A DNA stretch of 64,000 nucleotides from Gamsiella multidivaricata (lineage: Eukaryota > Mortierellomycota > Mortierellomycetes > Mortierellales > Mortierellaceae), in contig NW_026251736.1 in the NCBI RefSeq assembly GCF_025024155.1, positions 350,143 to 414,142 on the forward strand, read 5' to 3'. The notes beneath the pieces are model-generated. The model saw only the letters and a program-made list of their open reading frames with translations, did not search any database and was not told the origin of the DNA. Shown piece by piece: positions 48,990-62,000 of the stretch. Both the position numbers and the translations under genes were made by a program. The stretch's first letter is position 1. The number at the start of each line of letters is the position of its first letter.

Positions 48990-51578
48990 CTAGCCGTTCA
49001 GTGCCTCTTGTTCTTTTTTCACCTCCATCAAGTGTTGCCATCGACTACGCGGCGAGTTTTTCTTAGCACCATCCAGCTGCTTTGCCACTTTGCCGAACGC
49101 TTCTTTGAGTGTCAGGCCCTGCTTCTTGTGCTCCGCGACAGTGTCGAGCAGAATCTTGTCGTACTGTTCGTTCCACAGAAAGTTCTTGGGTGGCTCCTTC
49201 CTGCCAGTACGCCAGTCAGACCATTGACTCCAGCAGGCGAAGCTCGTCGTGCCCAAACGCTGGGCGACTTGCTCAAAGACAACCTCGTTTCCACCGTATT
49301 TCTCAACCGCCGTTCTCAATACCGCAAATCTCTCTGGGGTCCATCGCATTGTTCTCCAAACAGACTGGGGAAGGTCATTATTGGTTGAAGAGGATAGTAT
49401 CTCTACTCCTGGGCCTTTGCGGAGATTGTCGAGGTTGCTGTCCTTGTCCCAAACATCCGCAACAGTATCCCCTTTCATCTCGATCTCGGTCCACTTGGAT
49501 CGGCACTGAACTGAGGTTTTCGATGGAAAGAGCTGTCCAATTGTGATCCAGTCTTCGATCGCGAGCTTGGGAAGCGAGGCATCGTCCTCGGAGCTTATAT
49601 TGTCCCGTACGCTGTCCTTGAGTCGCTTCTGCTGAATATCATCCACAGCATTCGTCAACTTGTCTAGCTCTTCAGGGCTCCACTGGACGGTTGTCGTACC
49701 CCGCCTGACAGCCCATGCCTTTTGACATTGTTGTCTCGTGCGATAGTTCCCATTGGCGGACATATAATTTGCAACCTGCTTCCAGGAGTGCTCGCCATGC
49801 TTGAGGACCTGCTCTTCCAGCTGTCGGCCCACGGTTTTAGATTCGGCCATTTCCTTCAATGACAAGCGACCATATTCATGCTGCACGAAATGCAAGGAGT
49901 ACATGGGGAAGTGCTTCTGCTGAAAACGCATCCATTCTGCCTTCCCGCTAGGTCGATATTGCTGCACCAACTCCATCAGTCGCTCCCCATCATGTCCCTG
50001 AAATGTAGTAGCTCGGCGAAAAGCAGGATCATATCCATGAGCATCAAGAGTCTCTTTCAGCCAGAAATACCTGCATTGTTCGCCACTAGCGCCGATATCA
50101 AGTTTCTGTGCAACAACTACCCACCGGATCTTGGGTGCGCGGGTCGAATCGCTATGGCCTTCCCCTATCTGACGCTGTTTGTCAAGGTCGATTTCTTCCT
50201 GAACAATTCGGTGGAGCTCAGAGGCCTGCTCAGAAGTCCATGAAAATCGCGGACGTAGACAAGGCTTGGCAAACACTTGAGAGAACGAATCTTCGTCGGT
50301 TCCTTGGCCGGCCTGCAGCTCCTGGGCTTTTTCAATAACAAAGTAGAAGTCCCATTGGCAGTTACTTGGTGTACGAGGTTGGGGGCCGCTGCTGATACTA
50401 TTGGCGATGGCGGTCCAGTTATCTCCATGCGTCCTCCATGCTTTCCAGAACTCCAGGATCTCGGATGCAGTCCAGGGTGGATATTGTCGTTGTATTTTGG
50501 ACCGATCCCGATCCTCTCTCTGGAAAACTCCCCACAGTGCACGGCAATCGTAAGGCGAATGGCGGCCCTGAACGATCTTTTGGGAGGCTTTGTGCCAGTC
50601 GGGCTCACCATTCACCAGTTTCGTCCTTGACCGCGCTGACAATGATCGCTCTATGAAATTATAGAGTGCATCCCTGTCCTCCGCGGTCCATCTGAACCTT
50701 TCTCGGACGAGGGTGATAAAGCGATAGCGCAGATGTTCTGGACTGAACCTGGAACGGAAGACCTCCCTGGATATTTTGTCCCAGTCGTACAGCTCTACAC
50801 CCGTTAGAGATTTCCCGTCGTCCGTTGTCGGTCTCTCACTCCCCTCTTGCGCTTTATGCCTGCTCAGCTTGAATCTCCTATCCTCGAGCGCCCTCATCAA
50901 CTTTGTACTTAAAAGCGTTTTTGGGTGCTCCATGGAATAAATTACGCCCAACTTTGCCCACTGAGCCCGACAGAATTCCTCCTCCGTATGCATGATCCCT
51001 GCGATCTCGGACCATGTCTTGCCCTGCCCCATCAGACGCACCAGCTCTGGCACTGACTTTTCATGCTCAGTCGAGGCCTCAAGTGTCATGGACCAGTTCT
51101 TCAGGCGCTCATCCTGCAAATGGGCTGTCTTGAGTCGGGCCTTGCATTCATCGACAGAAAAGCCAAGTGAGTTGCTTATGTCGTCCCAATTGGTCCAGGG
51201 GCGATAGTTCATGAGTTTGATGTCGAGCTCAGGTGTCCATTCTTTGAGTTTCTTGCTAGAGTCGGTCGCTGTCTCCGTAATCGTGGAGAGGGGGGCGATC
51301 GAGTGCAACTGAAATGGCTTGGATACAGGACGCAGACTTGCAGGATACAGCCTTGGGAGCTAACGGATAATGTTCACAGAAAGCTGTGTTGAGCAAGTAC
51401 TCATGGGGCTGAATGCAATAAAGACGCGCGCGTGTTCTTTATTCAACGCTTCCAGATAACGCATTTATACCTTGGATAGAACACCCGGCACGGAAACGGC
51501 CCTCAAAGGCGCAGCGCGGAGTATAGTCGTGCTCTGCGAAAAAGTGCGAGTCGCGGTGAAGGCTCGTAACTGCAGCAT
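48990..51578 (-). CDS. Myb/SANT-repeat DNA-binding protein with mitochondrial presequence-like N-terminus, 808 aa
   Basis: Two exons on the minus strand: 51578-51471 and 51308-48990; intron 162 nt, phase 0 (donor after VLSK, acceptor before LHSIAPL). Exon 1 encodes MLQLRAFTATRTFSQSTTIL and more, 36 residues with Arg, Ser and Thr and no acidic residue, a textbook presequence. The second exon carries many Myb/SANT-like helical repeats spaced over the whole protein, each marked by conserved Trp. Examples are KEWTPELDIKLMNYR, FRWTAEDRDALYNF, PPWTASEILEFWKAW, VQWSPEELDKLTNAV, MRWTPERFAVLRTAV and FLWNEQYDKILLDTV. The protein ends shortly after SPRSRWQHLMEV. Function is unknown. If the presequence is real it would act on mtDNA; otherwise it is a nuclear Myb protein whose first exon is misread. 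Large Myb-repeat proteins of this kind are common in Mucoromycota (recollection, not checked). Confidence 0.78.
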
Positions 51579-52707
51579 TGGATCTCGCGGACGATGAGGG
51601 ATGAGCGATGAGGAGAGATCAAAGAAACAATGGGGTTCATTTTGCCCGATGCCGCTGTCACAAGTATCCAAGTATCCAATCAAACGGTGCTTTTGTTAGG
51701 GTTCAGTTCTACTACGCGTTTGATAGCTATCTGGATAGATGCACTCGTTCTTGACCCACATTCGCATGGCCGTACAGAGCATGTTTATGCTTTCTTGAGA
51801 TAACATGCAAAAGGCGGTGCCTCATCCTCTGACTCGAACTCAACTAGTCGACTCGCTTCTCATTTTTCACGATCTACTATCGAAAGATTTGGCCCGCAGG
51901 TCGCTGTGCACCTCTAGAGTTTACTTGCGGATTGAGCTGAAGTTCTTTGTTCTAGAAAATAATAACAAGATAATACACCCAGCTATTGCGCACAGTAATG
52001 CGTAACTGTGGAAAGCCCCTTTCTCAGTACATCAGAATGCACAAGGACCGGCATTGTTTCTTAGCCTCTACTTGAGTCTCTATTTTCTGTGATTCATACA
52101 TTTCAAAGGACTTTACTGAGATTGTTTTTTAGAGTCCTTTGGCAATCATGATCCACCTCGAGTCCACAGGAGTTGTATTTGATTCCCACGATCATTCGCT
52201 TGCCTCGATCGATTTCGCTTTTATCGATATAGTAAATGATATCGCTTGCTTGTGCGTTTGAGGACTTTCGAATTCAAATCATCGTCAAGTCGCGATCGAA
52301 ATACCACCGATGCCGTTTGGATGTCCTCTCCAAGATGTCTCTATGTGTGTCATTGCTACCGTAACGAGTCATTTTCGTTTGCTTGTCAATTTTGATAACA
52401 TACATATTCTGATGGCGCGCGGACTTGGTAGTGTAGGCACAGGCTGACGTAGCTGTAACCGAAGCTACAGTCCTTGTTGATATTGTTACCGACATCGCGA
52501 TCGGTGACTGGAGCAGTGGTCTACGACCGACAGCTCCAAAGAGTGAGTATGCGTGTGACAACCAGCCTCATTGCCAGTATGGCATCGACTCAAGGGCTTC
52601 TAGTTGGTGTTCACAATGGAAAAAATAAGATAAAATAAAAAATAAGCTGCTGGTAAGGAACTCAATTCGCAATGCCATTGAAACATACTGGAGGAAACCA
52701 TGCTTAC

Positions 52708-52899
52708 CTGGATGATAGTCCACCTCTTGATCCCTTCCACTGCCCATCGGCCGCACTTTTTTGCTACTCCTTCACACCTGGCTTTCCCATCGTCTATGGC
52801 ATTATTCCATTCGCTCACTCCCTCCTGTACCTTGTACACATTAGCCATCTCCCGCCGAATTCGCGACCAGCAACTCCGGATCTCGGAGACTATCGCCAT
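52708..52899 (-). CDS. Possible coding exon of a small unrecognised gene
   Basis: Reading on the minus strand from the ATG at 52899: MAIVSEIRSCWSRIRREMAN and on for 64 codons, ending WTIIQ exactly at a good donor site (CAG then GTAAGC, 52708/52707). The composition (helical, charged, Trp-spaced) looks protein-like. Another minus-strand stretch near 53220-53414 (TRQQILLHSAPSGQSITTAS) also ends at a GTATGG donor. I could not join them into a full gene without hitting stops, and I recognise no family. It may equally be non-coding. Confidence 0.25.
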
Positions 52900-53372
52900 T
52901 CAGCTGCGAGAGAGTGGTCTGCCGTTCAGCTGCAACCAACACTGCTCCCTACCTCTTCGATACCCTTTCCACTACTACCTTGAACCCACGACGCACTCGC
53001 CCCTCTGCGTGTATCCAGCACTAGCCCTGATTGGATTGGAGTTCTAACTGTGAGCGGACGGTGCATGGTTGATACCGCGTCTCACTCGAGGCTAAAGGGA
53101 GCGAAGGCTGCAAGAGAAGCAGTTCAAAGAGGGACAAGGGTTAAGCGACGAGAAAAAAGTATACAGAAATCCATCATCCACAAGCACAACAGCAAATAAT
53201 GTATATCAACCATACCTTTGTGCACTCCAAGCTCCTCCTTGACGAGTCCCAGTGGACTGGGTCGCGCTGCCGTCGAGGCCGTTGTGATCGACTGCCCAGA
53301 TGGGGCGGAGTGGAGTAGTATCTGCTGCCTGGTGGAGAAAGGGACACTGTTAGAACCAAGTCGCAAACATTC

Positions 53373-53397
53373 TCTGGCACTAGACTTTAGTGCCAGA
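53373..53397. repeat. Perfect 9-bp inverted repeat (hairpin)
   Basis: TCTGGCACT at 53373-53381 and its reverse complement at 53389-53397, separated by 7 nt. Possibly a short stem-loop; function unknown. Confidence 0.5.
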
Positions 53398-55582
53398 AAA
53401 AAGTACGATGCCATTCATATCCACAAGGGGAAGAATAACAGAAGCTGGATATTCAAGACATACTTTTCTGAGACTTTGCTAGCCTCTGTGGTGGTTGTAT
53501 GGCCACTGCTGCTCTTGGATCACTGACCGGGTTGGGTCTTGCTCGGATAACGGAGCAGAGACACCGATAGGCGAAGCAGAGGTGGGATAAACAAGTTTAA
53601 GAAAAAAATAAGGGTGTTTGAAATTCAAAGGTGGGCTCAGGCACAGGCGCAGCATCTTGCAGCCATGGGCACAAATCACAACTCACGAAGCAGAACGATC
53701 AGCTCCATTCGCACAATAACATACTGCGAGACACCGCGGCGCCACTTGTGTCATCAGTAGATGGATGGGTGGATGGGAAGATACTCTGTGTGCTTTTGGT
53801 GGCCTTGGAGGAGGGAAAATGAAAACGAGGCGTCACCGGGTCGCATCCTCATACAATATGTACGTGTGCCTTTACGTACATGGTGCCATTTTGTGGATGA
53901 GGAAACTTAGCTGGCACTCCTCTGCCTCATGAAAGGGGTGGTGTCCCAGACGCATCCATCCTCATGCTGCCAACGATTACTCATAGCACCATGACATGTC
54001 GTGCTTCATACGAAAAAAGTAGTCGCCGTCCTACTATGAGAGCGGCCAAGGTTCGCACTCCTATTCGATATGGTCGGCTGCGTTCATTAGCTAACCGACT
54101 CTTGAGGACTCAGAGCAGTCGAAGAAGCAGGATGTCTGCAGCGCTGTTTCGATTATGTGTGTGCCAGGAAAACTTCTTCTTTGATCGCTGTAAAATACGG
54201 TTGGAAGTTCACTTCAACAGCATTACTGAATAAAAGTCATGCGCTGTCTCATACATGCAAATTGACTGCTGTGCTTTTGAACAAAGGGTCCCACAATTGC
54301 AAATGGACGAACATGATCCAACGGTTTGATCAGTTGTTCCGAGTGACTACCGCCTTCCAGTATAAAAAGACCATTCTTTTCCCTTCTCTTCTTCCTCATA
54401 AATGGCTCAGACCTCTATGGTCCTAGACAATGGCTAGCGGAATGCAATGACCTTTTTGGTACGCACTCTTCCCCTGAAAGTCTCCAGCGTGAACGTGACG
54501 CGCACTCTAATCCCCACACACAATGGGTAGAGAGGGACACTTAATGATGGGGTCGGGCACGCGTACCTAGGAGCGAGCAGAAGCACCAGAGTTGTTGACC
54601 ATCTGAGGATCGAATCGCATTATATCGCGCGGTAATGCGAACTAATTTTTGAAGGCCCCCTTTGGGGCCTTATTCTCTTTACTTCACTACAAAAAAAAAA
54701 GAAAAAGAAAAAAGAAAAGAAAAGAAAAGAAAAAGAAAAAGAAAACGACACAAGTGTGGGAAAAGGGAGTTCATGGGGAACAAGACAGAAGCCTGATGCA
54801 ACGCTCATGTTGCTTTCTGCATTCATCCTGAATCAGATCACCTCGCAACTTATACGGTACTCTATTGGGCGGAGTCTTTCTGTCTCGCCTTCAAATAGAA
54901 TTTCTGTTCACTATGTCAACACACACGCGTGAAGGAGCCCACGATGCAGCAGCACGCAATAAATTCGCGCGCTGAGCAGGCATCCCTTTTTGTTTGGTCA
55001 TAACGAAAAGGTTTCCCACGGCTTCTATTTACAACGGTGATTGTCCTCTTTTTAAATCGTATTGCGAATCGTGCTTTGAACCAGCTCGTTTTGTGTTGAT
55101 ACTCGTAGTCCCATTGTTTTGTTAAGCACCAGGGTCTTGGTGTCATGGCCTGTGAACATATGCATTTTTTTTTTCTTCGGGGAACATTGTGTCTGCCAAA
55201 GGCTACAAGGCCTTGGCCCAAGTGAAGCTATACGGCTGGTGGTGCCACACTTAGCCAGGCAGCTGTGCAGCAGGTCTGCAACATGCTCACTCCATCGACC
55301 ATGCTGGCCGCTTCCACTAGATTTCTTCGCATCGATACCGCCACCAAGGTTGCGCCCTGCTGAATCGTATACAAATTTCTAGTGTTTTATGTTTTAGGAA
55401 GGAACGCCCTGTTCCTGGACTCCCTTGTGGACAGAAACAGGATGTATGTATAGCGTATTCTTTTTATTTCTACTTTCAGGTGTGCTGGTTCCCTTTAACG
55501 CTCACTTTATCCCGTCCTCCTGCTCTATGATTTCTTTCTACGTTTGACTGTCCACCCTATGTGTGGCCTACACATCTCATTT

Positions 55583-55610
55583 TGCACTAAAGTCATTTCA
55601 ATTTAGTGCA
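55583..55610. repeat. Perfect 9-bp inverted repeat (hairpin)
   Basis: TGCACTAAA at 55583-55591 and TTTAGTGCA at 55602-55610, separated by 10 nt. Its arms share the core AGTGC with the hairpin at 53373. Confidence 0.45.
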
Positions 55611-56029
55611 GGCTTAAGACCATGCAACGTCCATATTTCAAGGACATGGTCAGCGGGTCAAACTTGCATCAAATGCAAACTTTCTGAGTAAAAACGAGAC
55701 AATATTTCCGCCAACTCATCGATTACAGCTTGCAAATGGATCTCATTAACTCATCGCCAGATCGACTCTGGTCAGCTTCTAGGAATATCTTTCAGCCTCA
55801 AGAGACTTTTGTATTTCTTTGTCTGCTTCAGCTACTATCCTATGGTCTATCATCTGTCCTCGAGTAGGGTTTACGCGGGTATTTGTGTTATTTTCAGATG
55901 GAGATGTCAAGATCATTGTTACTGTATTTTATACAAATAATAACGAATATATATAAAAAAGAAGCTAACTTTATTACTTTTCTTACAACGTTTCCTCATC
56001 TCCCCAAACCTCCCGCAAAGTGGCAACCT

Positions 56030-59000
56030 TTATAGCCATTGCAGCCATGTGCAATCCATTTGCGCATACTTGAGAGGATTCGAGGCCTGAGAGATCAAAT
56101 CCAGAATAGTCTGGTTCGCAGGAATGTTGGTTCCACGTCCCTTCTCACGCTCGGGCTTGCAAGACAATAGCGACGTGCGCTTCAGCACCTGCTCTACTGT
56201 CGATGTCACTCTTTCGCCCAGGTTTTGCTCATTCAGGGGCTTCATTCCTGCAGTGAACCAGCTCACAAGCTCGTCACGAATAAAGATGCCAAGATACTGG
56301 TCAAACTCAAACTCGGGCTCCGTAAGGCAGCGTGCTATCGACATGAGTGAACTCGTGAAAACACCCTCGACTCCTGTCGGGGTGATGAAATGCTGGATGT
56401 TGGGCGTGAAGCGGAAGGGCACAGGCTCCGAATTGGAGAATGTGGTGGTTTGTGGAGAAAACACTGGGAAAAAAAGGAATAGCAACGAGCGTTAGCTAGG
56501 ATCTTCATGTTCAAAGGGGTAAAAAATAAAAGATAATACAAAAGAATCCAAAAAAAAAAAAAAAAAAACCTGGCACTTACCAGGCAACATATCCGAAGTC
56601 CAGACATTTCCCGTCTGCAGCGAGATGAACCACTTGGTAGGGAAGCGGTGTCCAATGCTCATGATATACGTGAGGAAGGTGACTGAGGCCATCTGAGATG
56701 TAAACTGCTTCCTGATCACCCACAGATCCGTATATGACTTCATATTGCGGACCATAAAGTCCGTGAGGATCGTTTCTGGGATCATTTTGGACGCAATCTC
56801 GTCCGCAATCTCCATCTTCAGGTTCAGCATGTCCGCCTGTTTTTTGATATCCAAGCCATCCTTCACTCTAGCAGTGTAATACATGATCGGGTCGTCCTTG
56901 TGGATGCCAATCATATTGCAGTGCTCCTCAAAGATACCATGAAGTGAGGCATATGAAGGGTCGTCCTGAAGGATGCGGATCTGTGGTGCCAAAGGAATGA
57001 TCAGCGGCAGATGGAAGAACAAGTTGCGCTTTCTGCTCTCCTTCTTGCGTTCCAGAATTCTATCAATGCAAATGGTCACAAAATGCATGCATTAGTACCC
57101 AAGTTTGATTGCGCACGACAGTTTGCACGAAAAAGCTGTAACTGTGCACCTACCCGTTCAGGATTCGGAAAAGCTGCATCACACGCTCCTCTCTTCGACC
57201 TTGTCTTGAAGCCGGCTGCTGCACAATGAACGGGTGGATACTGCCATCGTGACCGCGGATGATCAATCGACGACTGCAGTTCATCGGGCCACGTAAAAGC
57301 TCCACCTCCGACTCGAAACGATCGATTCTGACAAAATCGTTGCTGTTGTCTTTCAGCAGTAAATATTGGCCAGGAACCTCCACATCATCAAACTTCTGAT
57401 GCTGAAACTCTGCCAAGTACTGGCTCCAGTTTTCAAGCTGTTGGCGTCTGGGTTTACTGTCCAGAATGTCTTCAAACTTGTCCCTCCAGCGCTGCAGTCG
57501 TGTCACAAACTGGCTAAGAGTGGGCTTGTTAGCTATAAAGTCGTGCACAAAGGCTGCCTTCACCTGAGGCTGAAACAGGTTCTCTGAGAATCGCGTCAAA
57601 TTTGCCTCAGTGACAGGTGAAAGCTGCTCGTTCTCATTATTGAGAATCAGGCGCTGGAACAATTGCTACGTATTCAAAAAATAAAATAGAAACAGAAATA
57701 GAGCATCGTCAATTCATGCTCCCAAGTATCATGTAAAGACTATTGCAGGCATAAGAAGTCAAGAAAAGAGGACGTTACCTGGAAGCTATCAGTTAATAGC
57801 GCAACAATAAGGCGATACATATCTTCCTCAGGAGACGGCTTCAGGCGCTGCTGAATTTGATCCACCATGGACTCCATAGACAGCGCCAACAGAGGGAACG
57901 CAGTCTTGAGGATGTTCATAATGTCATCAACATGCTCCCACGGCTTACGGATCTGCGAGACACCCGCAGCATTAAGGGCCACTCCGGGGAACTGGGTCGT
58001 AATCTGGTTCAGTTTGGCCTGCGCCTGACTGTGCGCCTGCGCGTGAGCCTGCACCTGAGCCTGCGCCTGCGCTTGGATCTGGGCTTGTGCTTGCACCTGT
58101 GTCTGGGCCTGCGCAAGAGCTTGGGTCTGTGCAGGAGTCTGTTGCTGTGCCTGCTGCAGCATCAGCGCTTGCAAATTGGCCTGTGCATGGTTCAATGCCT
58201 GGGTGTGCAGCTGGAGCTGGGCTTGAGCCTGTGCCAGGTGTTGTGCCGTGGCCTGGACCTGTGCTTGGGCCTGAAGCAGCATCTGCTGTGCTTGCTGCTG
58301 TTGCTGCGCTTGTTGCTGCGCTTGCTGCTGTTGCTGCGGCTGCTGTCCCTGTGTCTGCTGTGCTTGGGAAGCCTGCGGTTGCTGCTGCTGACCCTGTTGG
58401 GCTGGTTGTTGTTGAGTCTGTTGGGCAGACGAGGCATTTGGAGTCCCTGGCTGTGGTGATTGAGGGCCATTGGCGACATTAGCGTTCGGTGTCGTAACAC
58501 TAATAGCAGCAGCTGCCGGCGTTGCAGCGGTAGAGGGACTGGTCTCAGTAACTGTTGTTGGTTGTAAGGTAGGTGTCGATGCGGATGCGCCAGTCTGCGC
58601 GGTAGGAGTGCCGACCGTGCTAGCAGCAGGCGTTGTTGGCGTGGATGGGGCATTGGTGTTGGCATTGCTGCCTGCTTGACTTGGCGTCTGTTGTCCCTGC
58701 TGGCCTGACTGACTAATCTGGGGCGTCTGCGGATCCTTGGAGGTCTGCTGGCTCTGCACCTGATTCTGCTGATTCTGCGAATTCTGTTGCGCTTGTTGCT
58801 GAGCCTGTTGCTGTACCTGTTGGCCTTTTCTCATCGTCGTGTACTCCTCTTTCAGTGTCCGAAGTGAAAAGTGCAACGCCTAAAAGATAATGGGTCTTAG
58901 AGATTAGTATCACATTCACAAAAAATGAAAACCAGTATTAACAATCAAGAAATACCTACCTGGGGATAAGTCTTGGCAATCTTCATCAAGATGTGACGAG

Positions 59001-62000
59001 CATGCTTGGCCTCCTTCAGATGCGTGAGTGACAGAAGGAGCTGAGGAATAAAGGTGATCCAGTACCATACAGGAACATCGCCCTTAAATGCCTCAAATGC
59101 GCGGTACACGGTACCCTGGCTGTCATCCTGTGTCATCAGCCATTGGATACGGACAAGGTACTTCCTCGATTTGGAACTCTTGTAAATGCCAGCGGCCTGG
59201 AGATAGCAGCTGACAGCATGGCTGGCCAACGTAATCTCCTTCGGCTTCTCCTTGAACTGCTGATCGTTGTAATTGCCCCATGCAGCCCATGCCTTGGCAA
59301 GACCCAAGTCAATTTGGACAGCGTTCACAAACGCCATATTGGCCTCCTCATGCAGCGAGAGCTTAGCGAGGAACATACCCTTCATCGTGAAGAACTCAGC
59401 CTTCTGATTCGGGCTGAAATACATCAGGTTGGTATTGTTGATAACCTCCAGGCCCGTAGTCAACTCAGCCTCGTTCTGGAAGTGACACTTGGCTTGTTCA
59501 CGCAGCTTCAAGAAGGCCTCCTGGATCTCAATGTTGGGAAGCGTGTAAATCTTGGTCAGCTGGTTGATGCACACCTCCGCGAGCTGGTGCTTTCTAGCAA
59601 CGTGGGCGAAGCGATTGATGATCCAGGCAGTTTCATGGTATCCTCTATAGGCGAACGAGTTAGAATTCGAGCCCCCAGTTCCAGGCGTGACAGAGGGTAG
59701 CTGTTGGATTAGGGGCAGATACGTCTTGTTGATCGCTGAGAAAATGTGCTGGCGCCACGCAACGAGATCACTCCACACGTTAATGTCGTCCCATGTATTT
59801 GGCAGTCTTTCCCTCCACGTCTGTAGCGTGCTCTTGAGGTCCTGCGACTTGCTTTCGAGATTGAGCGCAGTCGTGCTGGCAAGGCTCTGGTAAATTTGGT
59901 TGGCCTCCGTGAGTTCTACAAACTGCTGGAAGACCTGTAAGAGTGGCACATGTGTCTGGGAAACGACCTCAGGTAAAGTGTGCCACTTCCACAGCGACAG
60001 CTGAACACCTTCGTCGCATAGCTTGACAAAGTCTGCATTGTTTGTTTCTGACGACTGAGCATGGGGCTGATTGGCCTTGATCAGGGCCAAGAACGCCTCA
60101 AAGACTCTCCGGCGTGGGGTCGGTGCTTCCGTGATCGAATACACCAGCTGCTCCATCATCTCGCGCTCCGCCGTCCAGTCCGATAGTCTCCAGTTGGATT
60201 CAAGTAGCAATTCAGTGTTGTTCTCGTGTTTGGCGAGGTCCGCTAAGATATCCCAGCTCTGCAACTTCTGAGTGCAGGTAATCCAATGGTCTTCCCAAAG
60301 CGAATACTCTGACTCCGTGAACTGCAGTGCTCCTGTCCTTGCCTTGTTGACAGCACTCTCGTACATGATCTGTGCTTGCTGCCACATTCCATTCTGCTCG
60401 TAAGAGATGGCAGCGTTGGTCTCAGAGTACAGACAGCGGCGTCTCCATAGACCATAAAACATGTCTTCCTCGCCCAGTGTCGTGTACAGCTCAGCGAGAG
60501 CGTCCAGGGTGCTGTTTCGAAGTTTCTCCTCCTCTTTGAATCCACTTGAATCGCTAGGCTTGCCGTCCGGAATCGAATTCTGCAACAAATGCGTGGCTGT
60601 GTGCCAGGCACAGAACCTCTTTCCCAGATACTTGACGAGATGAGGAGGAAGGCGAATTGCGGGGGCGCACCGTGAGATACCTTCCAACAGTGCCTGGATG
60701 ACATTCGGGCGAGCGTCCTGTTGCTTGCTGTGGTATTCCTTTGCAAGCAAGGGGATAAGAATCTTGGTCAACTCCTGTCTCTCCTTGGTCGAAGTCGCGG
60801 ACCAATACAATGGGAACAGATCTGTCCAGAGACGGTGGGTGACAGTTGTATCCAGATGCTGAAGCTGCTTAAGCGGCAGAATGACATCGCTCGTATTCAA
60901 CTGATTGATTTGCGTCAAGAACTCGCGATGCTTAGCGAGAAACGCAGACAGCTCTGGTGAATCTGCGGCGTCAACATCCTCCTTTTCTGTGTATGAGACC
61001 CCCACTCGTTGAATCGGCTTTGTCTGTAGCCCGTCTGAGGAGAGTGAAAGGACACGGGGTTTGATAACCACTCCCAACAAAATGTCGAGTGCCTGCTGTA
61101 GCCAGCACTGGCCGCCAAGATACTCCCACGACTGTCCACCGATAACGTACGTCAGGCGGGTGTACAGCGAGCGACCGATGCTCCGATCGAAAATTTCTGC
61201 AAACTGATTTCGCAAACGTGGGTTATCGCTCCTTGTGCCCATCAAGAACGCTTGCTCGAGCCGCACAGTGAGCTCAGATCGAGCAAAGCTGGGATCGTTG
61301 TAGATAGTGACCACGAGCTCTAAAAAGTCCTCAACTAGTTTCTTGTCACCGCGGGTCTCCAGACACATCATCTTGACCATCAGGCTTGCCTTCTCCTTGA
61401 TCGTGGGGAACGTCTCTGTCTTTCCTGTGACCCACTCTGTCGCCATATCGAGGATGGCACGCGACAGCTCCACGTCGGTTGACTTTTCGATGAGCTGGAT
61501 CAAAGACACGAGATACCAGCGTCTTTGGTCACCAAGATGGGAAATCCGCAGCTTCAATAGACGAAGGGCTGTTATCAGGAGATTGCTGGGAGAGTCCAGG
61601 CCAGTGGACTGGGCAGTACCTGGCGCCGCTGGGGCAATGTGGTCCTTGGTAAGCTTGCTGACGACCTTCATCATACCAGGGACAAAGGCATCGATCGCAT
61701 CCTGGCGGTGTTGGCATGACGACTGGATCAGTGTCAGAACAGAATAGAGATTCGTCAAAGTTTGGAGTCCGTCGTTGATGATAGCATCCACGGCTGCAAT
61801 AAAGGATTGGACATCCGACGAAAGTGTCACGGATGCAGCAGCCGAGGCGGAGATATGTTTGTAGATAAGATCCATGATGGGCTGAAGATTGGTCACAATA
61901 CGGGGGCTGTCAGATAGCAAGCACTTGTCCAGCAGGCGATAAAGCTGTGTGATATGGCTCAAGAACCAAGGGCCAGATTTGTTCTCGAGCAGCACCAAGA

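Larger units (their letters stand above)
51579..56029. other. Gene-poor stretch, 4.4 kb, between the Myb-repeat gene and TRA1
   Basis: Nothing certain. A possible small minus-strand gene near 52.7-53.4 kb is listed separately. An A-rich tract (AAAAG units) is at about 54690-54745. The final 600 nt are AT-rich and include the 3' flank of TRA1. No tRNA-like B box was found by eye. Confidence 0.5.

Noticed and set aside
57857..58482. Leu-rich and Ala/Val-rich plus-strand frames opposite TRA1
   Set aside because: Antisense of the Gln/Ala repeat tract of TRA1.
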